From Streptosporangiaceae bacterium NEAU-GS5 (GTDB lineage Bacteria; Actinomycetota; Actinomycetes; Streptosporangiales; Streptosporangiaceae): a DNA stretch of 64,000 nt. The stretch is taken from positions 17,235 through 81,234 of the forward strand of contig JAGFNW010000034.1 in the NCBI GenBank assembly GCA_017592665.1, in the 5' to 3' direction. The translations under genes and the position numbers were made by a program. Within the stretch, counting starts at the first letter, position 1; every line of letters begins with the position of its first letter. Of the stretch, positions 25,945 through 33,577 are shown piece by piece. The notes under the pieces are model-generated. The model made no database searches, was not told the DNA's origin, and was given only the letters and a program-made list of their open reading frames with translations.

Positions 25945-27315
25945 GTGATCGAAATCCGCGTTCCGAAGCTCAACAACAACGACGCGTCGTACTTGCTCGT
26001 TGAGTGGATCGCCAAGGACGGTGAGGCCGTCCGGGAAGGCGACCCGCTCGTGGTCCTGGAGACCTCGAAAGCGGCCGAGGAGCTCGCCGCCGAAGCCGAC
26101 GGCGTCCTGCACCGCCTGCTCCCCGAAGGCGCCGACTGCTCCCCCGGCCAGCCCATCGCCCAACTCCACTCCCCCAACACCTCCCTCGACGCCCCCGCGA
26201 GCGCCACCCCCGCCGCGCTGTCCGGCTTTTCCGCCGAGCCCTCGACCGGGCCCGTGTCCACCTCTGCGTCGGTGGCGCCCGGGGTCCGCGCCGAGACGGC
26301 GGCGGGCGACATCGTGGTGACGGCCCCCGCCCAGCGCGCGATGGAAGAGCGCGGCATCACCCTGGACCAGGTCCGGTCCCTCGGCAAGAAACTCATCCGC
26401 GCCACCGACCTCGACGCCCTTGCCCCCGCCTCCGGCTCTCTGACTCCCACCCCCGGCCCTCTGACCGCCCCGGCCCCCACCACGGGCACCCCCAGCGCAG
26501 CGGCCGAGGCGAGCGGCGCGGCGGGGGCGGCCGGCGAGTGGGTGCGTGAGGCGGACCCGGGCGATTTAACCGGTGGCGACGTGGCCGGTGGCGACCTGGT
26601 CGACCGCGAGCCGGCCGGTGGGGAGGTGGTCGAGCTGTCGCGGGGGCAGCGGCGGACGGCGGAGGTGGTGGAGAAGTCGCATCGGGAGATCCCGGCGGCG
26701 TACACCGTGATCAAGGTGGATGTCACCGACGCCCTGCTGGCCGCGCGGGGGCTGACGCGCGAGCATCGGGTGCTCATCGGGGTGACCGAGCTGGTCATCG
26801 AGGCGCTCGGGGGGCTGCGCGAGCAGTATCCGATGTTCTTCGCCAGCCCGGTCGGCGGGCGGGCGGCGCGGCAGGCGACGGCCGTGCACGTCGGGGTGAC
26901 CGTCGACGTCGGGCGCGGCCTTTTCATTCCCGTCGTGCGCGACGCGGACAGCCGCCCGATCGGCGACCTGGCCCGCGCGCTGTCGGAGCACCGCAAGACC
27001 GCGATGAACGGCGCGTTCCGCGAGGACGACCTGAGCGGCGGCACGATCACGCTCACCCTGCACACCGACGACGCGGTCATTCTGGCCATTCCGGTCGTCT
27101 TCCCCGGGCAGACCTGCGCGCTGGCGCTCACCGCGCCGCAGGCCGAGGTCGTGCCGCAGCGCGACGGCGAGTTGCTGGTCCGCAAGACCGTCAGCCTCGG
27201 GCTCGCCTACGACCACCGCTTCATCAACGGCCGCGAGTCGGCCGAGTTTCTCCGAACGATCAAAACGGCACTAGAAGGACGGCGACATGACGGCACTGCC
27301 GGAGGCGGGAACTGA
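25945..27315 (+). CDS. Dihydrolipoamide acyltransferase (E2) of a 2-oxo acid dehydrogenase complex
   Basis: Protein of 456 residues. Domains: one N-terminal lipoyl domain (about 1-80) with the lipoylated Lys in ETSKAAEE (about K42); a Pro/Ala/Thr linker; a peripheral-subunit-binding-like segment (about 128-165, core AQRAMEERGITLDQV); a second linker; and the catalytic trimer-forming domain from about 225. The catalytic motif reads HRFING (His about 424), where Asn replaces the usual Asp of HxxxDG. The GTG start follows GGAGG at 25936. A perfect CebR box precedes it. It should transfer the acyl group made by E1 to CoA or another thiol acceptor; a carrier protein of the NRPS operon is a possible acceptor. 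Confidence 0.88.
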   Translation: MIEIRVPKLNNNDASYLLVEWIAKDGEAVREGDPLVVLETSKAAEELAAEADGVLHRLLPEGADCSPGQPIAQLHSPNTSLDAPASATPAALSGFSAEPSTGPVSTSASVAPGVRAETAAGDIVVTAPAQRAMEERGITLDQVRSLGKKLIRATDLDALAPASGSLTPTPGPLTAPAPTTGTPSAAAEASGAAGAAGEWVREADPGDLTGGDVAGGDLVDREPAGGEVVELSRGQRRTAEVVEKSHREIPAAYTVIKVDVTDALLAARGLTREHRVLIGVTELVIEALGGLREQYPMFFASPVGGRAARQATAVHVGVTVDVGRGLFIPVVRDADSRPIGDLARALSEHRKTAMNGAFREDDLSGGTITLTLHTDDAVILAIPVVFPGQTCALALTAPQAEVVPQRDGELLVRKTVSLGLAYDHRFINGRESAEFLRTIKTALEGRRHDGTAGGGN

Positions 27316-28618
27316 GCTTTCGGGCCGTTTCCCGCCGGATTTCATCTGGGGTGCGGGCAGCTCCGCCTACCAGATCGAGGGCGCCACGACGGAGGACGGC
27401 CGCGGGCCATCGGTGTGGGACACCTTCTGCGCCGTCCCCGGGAAGATCAACGACGGGGACACCGGGGAGCCGGGCGCGGACCACTATCACCGTCTGGAGG
27501 AGGACCTCGAGCTGATGTCCTCGCTCGGGCTGGGCGGCTACCGGTTCTCGGTGGCCTGGCCGAGGATCCAGCCGGAGGGCGTCGGGAAGGTCAACCAGAA
27601 GGGGCTCGACTTCTACCGGCGGCTGGTCGCCGGCCTGCTCGAGCGCGGGATCAGGCCGATGACCACGCTGTTCCACTGGGATCTGCCGCAGGCGCTGCAG
27701 GACATCGGCGGCTGGGAGAACCGGGACGTGGCCGGCCGGTTCGCCGACTACGCGGCGCTCGTCGCGGACGCGCTCGACGTGGCCGACTGGGTGACGATCA
27801 ACGAGCCGCGCACGGTCGTGGACGCCGGCCACGTGCTCGGCATTCACGCGCCGGGCATCGCCGACGAGTCCAGGGCGTACGTCGTGGCGCACCATCTGCT
27901 GCTCGGGCACGGCCTGGCCGTACAGGCGCTGCGGGCGGGGGGGCCGGGACGGCGGGTCGGGATCGCGCTCGACCTGCACCCCACCTATCCGGCCGACGAC
28001 ACGCCGGAGGCCGCGGCGGCGGCCTGGCGGCAGGACGGCGCGGACAACCGCCTCTACCTCGACCCGGTCCTCCTCGGCGGCTACCCCGCCGACGTGCTCG
28101 AGTGGGTGGCCGAGCGCAGCCCCGTGATCGGCCACATCCGCGCGGGCGATCTCGCGACCATCAGCGAGCCCATCGACCTGCTCGGCGTGCAGTACTACAC
28201 GCCGGCCTTCCTCGACGGGGAGGGGCAGCGGATCTACCGCTATCCGCGTGCCCAGGCCGTGTGGCTGGAGGACCACCCCGAGGCCTTCTACGACGTCCTC
28301 ATGCGGCTGGCGCGCGACTACCCGCCGGTTCCGATCGTGGTGACGGAGAACGGGATCGCCACGGACGAGGGTCCGGACGACGATCCGGTGCGGCTTCGAT
28401 ATCTGCAGGGACATTTGCGCGCGCTGAGCCGTGCGATAGCCGATGGGGCGCCTGTGGCGGGATATCACGCATGGTCCTTGCTGGACAATTTCGAGTGGGC
28501 CGAGGGATATCGGCAGCGGTTCGGCCTGGTGCATGTTGATTTTGCCACTCAAAAACGCACACTGAAGGCTTCAGGACGTTGGTACCGCGACGTCATCAGG
28601 CATAACCGTCTGCTGTGA
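27287..28618 (+). CDS. GH1 beta-glucosidase, second copy
   Basis: Family 1 glycoside hydrolase of 443 residues, without a signal peptide. The start FIWGAGSSAYQIEGA, acid/base Glu in TINEP (about E173) and nucleophile Glu in VTENG (about E354) are all present. It is about 35 residues shorter than BglC of this window (3128-4567), mainly in loops between residues 300 and 350. The ATG at 27287, with AAGGA 7 nt upstream, overlaps the last 29 nt of the E2 gene, so the two are co-translated under the CebR box at 25881. It probably hydrolyses cellobiose or another beta-glucoside in the cytoplasm; activation of a glucosylated pathway product is a less likely alternative. Confidence 0.88.
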   Translation: MTALPEAGTELSGRFPPDFIWGAGSSAYQIEGATTEDGRGPSVWDTFCAVPGKINDGDTGEPGADHYHRLEEDLELMSSLGLGGYRFSVAWPRIQPEGVGKVNQKGLDFYRRLVAGLLERGIRPMTTLFHWDLPQALQDIGGWENRDVAGRFADYAALVADALDVADWVTINEPRTVVDAGHVLGIHAPGIADESRAYVVAHHLLLGHGLAVQALRAGGPGRRVGIALDLHPTYPADDTPEAAAAAWRQDGADNRLYLDPVLLGGYPADVLEWVAERSPVIGHIRAGDLATISEPIDLLGVQYYTPAFLDGEGQRIYRYPRAQAVWLEDHPEAFYDVLMRLARDYPPVPIVVTENGIATDEGPDDDPVRLRYLQGHLRALSRAIADGAPVAGYHAWSLLDNFEWAEGYRQRFGLVHVDFATQKRTLKASGRWYRDVIRHNRLL

Positions 28619-28680
28619 GTGGAATGGCCCGAGCCCCGAATTAGTCCGTCCGGCCGTTCGCGTGCCCGCCTCGTAAATGA

Positions 28681-28716
28681 AAGTTTCAGCTGCAAAAGTT
28701 GTTTCTGGAAACTTTC
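28681..28716 (+). terminator. Inverted repeat downstream of the GH1 gene
   Basis: AAAGTTTC (28681-28688) and GAAACTTT (28709-28716) can form an 8-bp stem with a 20-nt loop. It could end the E2-GH1 transcript, but it lacks a clear T-tract and the loop is long; an operator for the next operon is also possible. Confidence 0.3.
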
Positions 28717-28726
28717 TGGAATTTGT

Positions 28727-28754
28727 TGACTCGACCGTCAAAAGGCCATAGCTT
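28727..28754 (+). promoter_or_regulatory. Candidate promoter of the epimerase-kinase operon
   Basis: TTGACT (28727-28732) and TAGCTT (28749-28754) are separated by 16 bp. The CebR box begins 10 bp downstream of the -10, overlapping the likely start site. Confidence 0.5.
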
Positions 28755-28763
28755 AACGCGCTG

Positions 28764-28777
28764 TGGGAGCGCTCCCA
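28764..28777. promoter_or_regulatory. CebR/CelR operator, perfect match
   Basis: TGGGAGCGCTCCCA, the second perfect copy in the window, 54 bp upstream of the aldose epimerase GTG start. Confidence 0.9.
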
Positions 28778-28831
28778 CTCCCCTACCGGGCCTGCCCAGG
28801 CCCCGGCATCCACCTCTGAAAGGATGTCTCC

Positions 28832-29710
28832 GTGCCCCAGTTCACCCTCCTCGGCGGCGGCTATCACGCCGAGATCAGCGATCGTGGCGGCGCGCTGCGC
28901 GTGCTGCGCCACGGGAATCGCGAGCTCGTCACCAGCTGGCCTGCGGACGGCCCGATCCCTTACTACAGCGGCACGATCCTCGCCCCGTGGCCCAACCGCG
29001 TCGTCGGCGCCCGCTACGACTTCGGCGACGCGGCGCACCAACTGCCGGTCACCGAGCCCGAGCTCGGCCACGCCCTGCACGGCCTGGTCGCCGACGTGGC
29101 GTGGACCTGCGACGAATACCTGTCGGTCAACGACGAGCACGGCCTGGTCCGCCTCCGGCACCTGGTCGAGCCGTCGCCCGGCTACCCGTTCCGGCTGGCC
29201 CTCGAAGCCCGCTACGAGGTCTCTGGCACCGGCGTGACGACCACGCTCACCGCCGAGAACATCGGCGAGTACGCCGCGCCCTACGGCTGCGGGCCGCACC
29301 CCTGGCTGCTGGCCGGCGACCAGGTCGAGGCGTACGAGATCGAGCTGCCCGCCTCGCGCGTGCTGCTGGTCGACGACTCGCTGGCCCCGCGCGAGCTGGC
29401 CGACGTCGAGGCCACGCCGTACGACTTCCGCAAGCCGCGCGCCATCGGCGGCACGGTCGTCGACCACGCCTTCACCCACCTCGCCGAGGGACGGGTGCGG
29501 ATCACCGGGCCCGAGGGCAGCCTGGAGCTCACCTGGGACGCCGAGGTCATGCCCTGGGTCCAGGTGTGCACCGGCACCGGCCTCGGCCACCGCGGCCTCG
29601 CCGTCGAGCCCATGACGTGTCCTCCCGACGCATTCAACTCGGGCACCGACCTCGTCGTGCTCAAGCCGGGCGACACCCACAAGGCGACGTGGACGCTGGC
29701 GAGGACCTGA
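28832..29710 (+). CDS. Aldose 1-epimerase family protein (mutarotase)
   Basis: Protein of 292 residues with the GalM-like beta-sandwich fold. Recognisable segments are APWPNRVVGARYDF (the N/R-rich substrate loop), HALHGLVADVAW with the conserved His residues, GCGPHPWLLAG with the catalytic-site His, and VEPMTCPPDAFNSG near the C-terminus carrying the base Glu. It would interconvert anomers of glucose released by beta-glucosidases. The GTG start follows AAAGGA. A perfect CebR box lies upstream, and the kinase gene follows 14 nt downstream. Confidence 0.88.
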   Translation: MPQFTLLGGGYHAEISDRGGALRVLRHGNRELVTSWPADGPIPYYSGTILAPWPNRVVGARYDFGDAAHQLPVTEPELGHALHGLVADVAWTCDEYLSVNDEHGLVRLRHLVEPSPGYPFRLALEARYEVSGTGVTTTLTAENIGEYAAPYGCGPHPWLLAGDQVEAYEIELPASRVLLVDDSLAPRELADVEATPYDFRKPRAIGGTVVDHAFTHLAEGRVRITGPEGSLELTWDAEVMPWVQVCTGTGLGHRGLAVEPMTCPPDAFNSGTDLVVLKPGDTHKATWTLART

Positions 29711-29724
29711 AAGCGAGCCTGAAA

Positions 29725-30702
29725 TTGGACAGCAAGACGAAGCGCCGGCTCTCACTCGCGCAGCTGGACGCCTTAGTGCTGAACGCCCTCGGCGTGAGCG
29801 TGGTGGACGCCGAGGAACTCCCCGACGGGTTCGCCAACGCCGTGTGGCTCGCGCGGCTCGACGACGACCGGCGGGTGGTGGTCAAGGTGGGACCGCCTCC
29901 CGACCTCGAACTGCTCACCTACGAGCACGACCTGCTCCGGACCGAGGCGATGGTCTACCACCTGGCCGAACGGGCCGGGCTGCCGCTCCCCCGGCTGCTC
30001 TACGCGGCCTTCGACGACCCGGTCGGCGGCGACTTCCTGATCATGTCGGCGCTCGGCGGCACGCCGTGGAACCGCACCCGGGTGGAGCCGGCCGAGGAAC
30101 GGGCCATCAGATTCGAGCTGGGCGGCCTGCTCGCGCGGCTGCACGCCATTCCCGGCAGCAGTGTGTACGGATATCCGTACGCGGGGCTGACGGGGCGCAA
30201 CTGGCGTGAGGCGTTCTTGGTGATGGCGGGCGCGGTGCTGGACGACGCGGTCCGCTATGACACCAGCCTGCCGGCCTCGCTGCTCGACATCATGCGGCTG
30301 CTGCATCGCAACGCGTCGGTCCTCGAGGACGTGGCCATGCCCTCGCTGATCCACTTCGACCTGTGGCCGGGCAACGTGTTCCTGACCCCCGACCGCAGGA
30401 TCGAGGCCGTGATCGACCACGAGAGGGCGTTCTGGGGCGATCCGGTGGCCGACTTCGTGGTCCCGACGATCTTCGGAGAGCTGACGGACGACGACCCCAT
30501 CCTGGCCGGCTACCGCGAGGCGGGCGGCCGGCTGGAGCTCACTCCGTCGGCCAAAGTCCGGCTGAACCTCTACCGGACCTATCTCTATTTGATCCTGCTC
30601 GTCGAGGACGGGCCGAGACAATACCCCGAGGAAGGCTACGCGCGGATCCGCACGCTGAGCGTCGAATCCCTGCAGCGCGCACTCGCCTTCCTCGACGTCT
30701 AG
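29725..30702 (+). CDS. APH-fold small-molecule kinase (aminoglycoside/fructosamine kinase superfamily)
   Basis: Protein of about 325 residues. Kinase residues are visible: Lys in VVVKVG (about K54), the catalytic loop HFDLWPGN (His about 210, Asp about 212, Asn about 217) and the metal-binding Asp in VIDHERAFWGDP (about D231). The C-terminal lobe is helical. The start is uncertain: the TTG at 29725 is the first in-frame start after the epimerase stop, with only a weak ribosome site. In this CebR-controlled operon a sugar kinase acting on glucose or another hexose after epimerisation is the best guess; a self-resistance kinase for the NRPS product is an alternative. Confidence 0.8.
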   Translation: MDSKTKRRLSLAQLDALVLNALGVSVVDAEELPDGFANAVWLARLDDDRRVVVKVGPPPDLELLTYEHDLLRTEAMVYHLAERAGLPLPRLLYAAFDDPVGGDFLIMSALGGTPWNRTRVEPAEERAIRFELGGLLARLHAIPGSSVYGYPYAGLTGRNWREAFLVMAGAVLDDAVRYDTSLPASLLDIMRLLHRNASVLEDVAMPSLIHFDLWPGNVFLTPDRRIEAVIDHERAFWGDPVADFVVPTIFGELTDDDPILAGYREAGGRLELTPSAKVRLNLYRTYLYLILLVEDGPRQYPEEGYARIRTLSVESLQRALAFLDV

Positions 30703-30706
30703 GACA

Positions 30707-30850
30707 CTAGGCGTCGAGCGACATGGAGCCGCAGGTCGGCCCGTGGGCGACCGTTCCGGCCGTGGCGGCGGTCGGAACGCCGACGGTGAGCCCGGCGGCC
30801 AGGACGGCGGCGAACAATCCGGCGGCGACACGCCGCACCGAAGTACGCAT
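30707..30850 (-). CDS. Small secreted peptide, 47 residues
   Basis: A short open frame, ATG at 30850 to TAG at 30707, 13 nt downstream of the anti-sigma gene on the same strand. It has a textbook signal peptide: basic n-region (MRTSVRRV), hydrophobic core to about residue 28, and an A-T-A cleavage site near residue 31. That would release a 16-residue peptide with one Cys and a C-terminal SLDA. I do not recognise a family. The ribosome site is weak (GCGGGC), so it may be translated with the anti-sigma factor. The signal peptide is the main reason to believe it is a gene. Confidence 0.5.
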   Translation of the reverse strand: MRTSVRRVAAGLFAAVLAAGLTVGVPTAATAGTVAHGPTCGSMSLDA

Positions 30851-30863
30851 GCCCGCAGACTAT

Positions 30864-31604
30864 CTAGATCCGGGTGAGCAGGACAGGGGTTGTCGTCGGT
30901 TGGTCGGAGCCGCCGGCCGGCTCGACCGTGAGCCCGAACCTGTCATCGCCCCTGGCCAGGGCCACCACGGCCGTCTCGCCGGAGAGCAGCCCCGCGGAAC
31001 GGATCTCGCCGGAGTCCATCAGCCACATCTGATACGTCCGCGTGGGCGCGATCGGCGGCAGATTCGACGAGGCGAACAGGACCCGGCCGGACGCGTGCGA
31101 CGACACGAGGACGGCTGTGCCGCCACCGGTGACGGGCACCTTCTTGACCACGGCGTCGGGCGCCGCCAGCAATCCCGCCAGCGTACGGCCCTGGAGCTCG
31201 GCCGTGTCGCGCGCCTGCCGCGCCTCGACGGCCACCACTCCCAGAACGGCCGCGGCCGCGGTGGCGACCGCCGCGATCCCGACGGTGAAGCGCTGCCGAC
31301 GGCGTGAGAAGGGCCGCACGTTGTCGCGGACCGTCGCCCGCACCGGCTCTTCCATGGGAGGGTGCGGCACCACGGGCGGCTCCTGCCGCACCTGGGAGAT
31401 CTGCGCGAGGACGCGGGACTTCATCGCGGCGGGCGGCGGCTCGGCCACCGCCAGCGCCAGCCTGGCGGCCGTCTCGCAGAGGCCGCGGACCTCGATGTCG
31501 CACGACTCGCACCTGGTCAGATGGCCTTCGAAGGCCTCGCGCTCGCCGAGCGGCAGCGCGTTCAGCGCGTACGCGCCCGACAGAGTGTGGATCTCGTCGA
31601 TCAT
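30864..31604 (-). CDS. Anti-sigma factor, RskA family
   Basis: Protein of 246 residues. The N-terminal zinc-type anti-sigma domain shows HLTRCESC (HxxxCxxC). A cytoplasmic linker is followed by one membrane helix (about residues 106-125) and an extracytoplasmic RskA-like domain (about 135-246, with RTYQMWLMDSG). It should hold the co-encoded ECF sigma factor at the membrane until regulated proteolysis frees it. The ATG overlaps the sigma-factor stop (ATGA). Confidence 0.9.
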   Translation of the reverse strand: MIDEIHTLSGAYALNALPLGEREAFEGHLTRCESCDIEVRGLCETAARLALAVAEPPPAAMKSRVLAQISQVRQEPPVVPHPPMEEPVRATVRDNVRPFSRRRQRFTVGIAAVATAAAAVLGVVAVEARQARDTAELQGRTLAGLLAAPDAVVKKVPVTGGGTAVLVSSHASGRVLFASSNLPPIAPTRTYQMWLMDSGEIRSAGLLSGETAVVALARGDDRFGLTVEPAGGSDQPTTTPVLLTRI

Positions 31605-32185
31605 CGATCCACCCCCATGCAGTCGCGCAGGCGGACAAGTCCGTCGCGCATTCTCGTCTTCACCGTTCCCAGCGGGGTCTGCAGCAGCCCCGCCACCTCT
31701 GGATAGCTGTATCCCCCGTAGTAGGCAAGGGTGACCGCCTGGCGCTGGAGTTCGGTCAGGCCGTCGAGGCAGCGGCGGACCCGCTCGCCCTCAAGACGGG
31801 TCGTCACCGCCTCGGCGACCTGATCGTAGGCGACCTCCTCGCGGACCGCGCGTCGCTCGCGGTCGGCGGAGGCCTGGGCGGACCGCACGCGGTCCACGGC
31901 CCGGCGGTGCGCCATCGTGAGCACCCACGACATGGCGCTTCCCCGGCCCGGGTCGAAGCGGGCGGCGGTCCGCCACACCTCGACCATCACCTCCTGGGCG
32001 ACCTCCTCGGCCTGCGCGCGATCGCGCACGACCCGTCGCACCAGCCCGAACACCGGTGCGCTCAGGGCGTCGTAGATCCGCTCGAACGCGGTCTCGTCAC
32101 CCCGGGCGACCCGGACCAGGAGATCCTCCAGCCCCGGCTCCCGCCCCTCCCCGGGCGCCGGAACCAGAGAAATCACATCGTTCAC
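31601..32185 (-). CDS. ECF sigma factor, SigK-like
   Basis: Protein of 194 residues. Region 2 contains YDALSAPVFGLVRRVVRDRAQAEEVAQEV and a -10 recognition helix around SWVLTMAHRRAVDRVR; region 4 contains LTELQRQAVTLAYYGGYSYPEVA and the helix LLQTPLGTVKTRMRDG. The paired RskA-type anti-sigma factor follows with a 4-nt overlap. The divergent FAD monooxygenase gene starts 83 bp away and may share regulation. Confidence 0.92.
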   Translation of the reverse strand: MNDVISLVPAPGEGREPGLEDLLVRVARGDETAFERIYDALSAPVFGLVRRVVRDRAQAEEVAQEVMVEVWRTAARFDPGRGSAMSWVLTMAHRRAVDRVRSAQASADRERRAVREEVAYDQVAEAVTTRLEGERVRRCLDGLTELQRQAVTLAYYGGYSYPEVAGLLQTPLGTVKTRMRDGLVRLRDCMGVDR

Positions 32186-32267
32186 GGCCCATATTCGTGG
32201 CGCGGGTACGGATGGATTGGCGCGCGTCGCGGAATTTCGGAGTTAGTATTTCACGGGGTGATGAATT

Positions 32268-33566
32268 ATGTCTGACACGACAGCGTACAGCACCACCACA
32301 AGCACCACCTGTGTGATCGCGGGCGGCGGGCCTGCCGGAGCGATGCTGGGACTCCTGCTCGCCCGTGCCGGGATCGACGTGACCCTGCTCGAGAAGCACG
32401 CCGACTTTCTGCGCGACTTCCGCGGCGACACCATCCATCCGTCGACCCTCCAGCTGCTCGACGAGCTCGGGCTGAAGGCCGAGTTCGACAAGCTGCCGCA
32501 CCAAAGCTTCCCGCGGGTGGCGGTCGAGACCGGCGAAGGCCTGGTCTCGGTGGCCGACTTCACCCGCCTTCCCGGCCGTTATCGCGAGATCACGATGGTC
32601 CCCCAGTGGGACTTCCTCAACCTGATCACCAAGGAGGCCACGCGCTACCCCAACTTCCGCCTGCTCATGCAGGCCGAGGCGACGGGCGTGCTGCGCGCCG
32701 GCGACAAGCCCGACTCCCCCGTGACAGGGCTGCGCTACCGCGACGCCGAGGGCGAGCACGAGATCAGGGCCGCCCTGACGGTCGCCGCCGACGGACGCCA
32801 CTCCGACGTGCGCGACGCGGTCGGGATGACCCCGGTCGAGATGGGCGCGCCCATGGACGTCGTCTGGTTCCGGCTCCCCCGCGAGGACACCGATCCGGAC
32901 GAGACCTTCTTCAGGCCCGGCGTCGGCAACGCGATCGTCATGCTCAACCGCCGCGACTACTGGCAGCTGGCGTACGTGATCCCGAAGAACGGCTTCGCCG
33001 AGCTGGAGCGGCGCGGCGTCGAGGAGCTGCGGGCCACGCTCGACCGCCTGCTGCCCTTCCTGTCCGACCGTACGGACCAGGTCCGCCTGGCCGACGTGAG
33101 CGTGCTCTCGGTGGCCGTCAACCGGCTGCGCCGCTGGCACCTGCCCGGCCTGCTGATCATCGGAGACGCGGCGCACGCCATGTCGCCCATCGGCGGCGTG
33201 GGCATCAACCTCGCGATCCAGGACGCGGTGGCCGCGGCCAACCTGCTCGACGCGCCGCTGCGCAAGGCCGAGTCCAACCGCCGCCCGGTGCTCGACCCGG
33301 TGCCCGACTCGCTGCTGGCGCGGCTGCAGCGGCGCCGGACGTTCCCCACGGCGGCCACCCAATGGATCCAGGTCCAGGTGCAGAATCGGCTGATCACGCG
33401 GATCCTGGCCGGCGAGACGCCCCCGGACGTCGGAACCGCGGCGCGCCGGATCCCGGTCACGGCCAAGCGGCTGGCGGCCCGCGCCATCGGCATCGGCTTC
33501 CGTCCGGAACACGTGCGTTCTCATTCTGTGGACCGGGGTGCCATGATCACGGACCAGGTGCAATAG
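32268..33566 (+). CDS. FAD-dependent monooxygenase (PHBH-like)
   Basis: Class A flavoprotein monooxygenase/oxidoreductase of 432 residues. The FAD dinucleotide fold is GGGPAGAMLG near the N-terminus, the DG motif is AADGRHSDVR in the middle, and the GD motif is IGDAAHAMSPIGGVGIN. It would hydroxylate or oxidise an aromatic or polyketide-like substrate with NAD(P)H and oxygen; the substrate is not evident. It lies 11 nt upstream of the DAHP synthase gene and divergent from the sigma factor. Confidence 0.88.
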   Translation: MSDTTAYSTTTSTTCVIAGGGPAGAMLGLLLARAGIDVTLLEKHADFLRDFRGDTIHPSTLQLLDELGLKAEFDKLPHQSFPRVAVETGEGLVSVADFTRLPGRYREITMVPQWDFLNLITKEATRYPNFRLLMQAEATGVLRAGDKPDSPVTGLRYRDAEGEHEIRAALTVAADGRHSDVRDAVGMTPVEMGAPMDVVWFRLPREDTDPDETFFRPGVGNAIVMLNRRDYWQLAYVIPKNGFAELERRGVEELRATLDRLLPFLSDRTDQVRLADVSVLSVAVNRLRRWHLPGLLIIGDAAHAMSPIGGVGINLAIQDAVAAANLLDAPLRKAESNRRPVLDPVPDSLLARLQRRRTFPTAATQWIQVQVQNRLITRILAGETPPDVGTAARRIPVTAKRLAARAIGIGFRPEHVRSHSVDRGAMITDQVQ

Positions 33567-33577
33567 CCTTTAATGTC

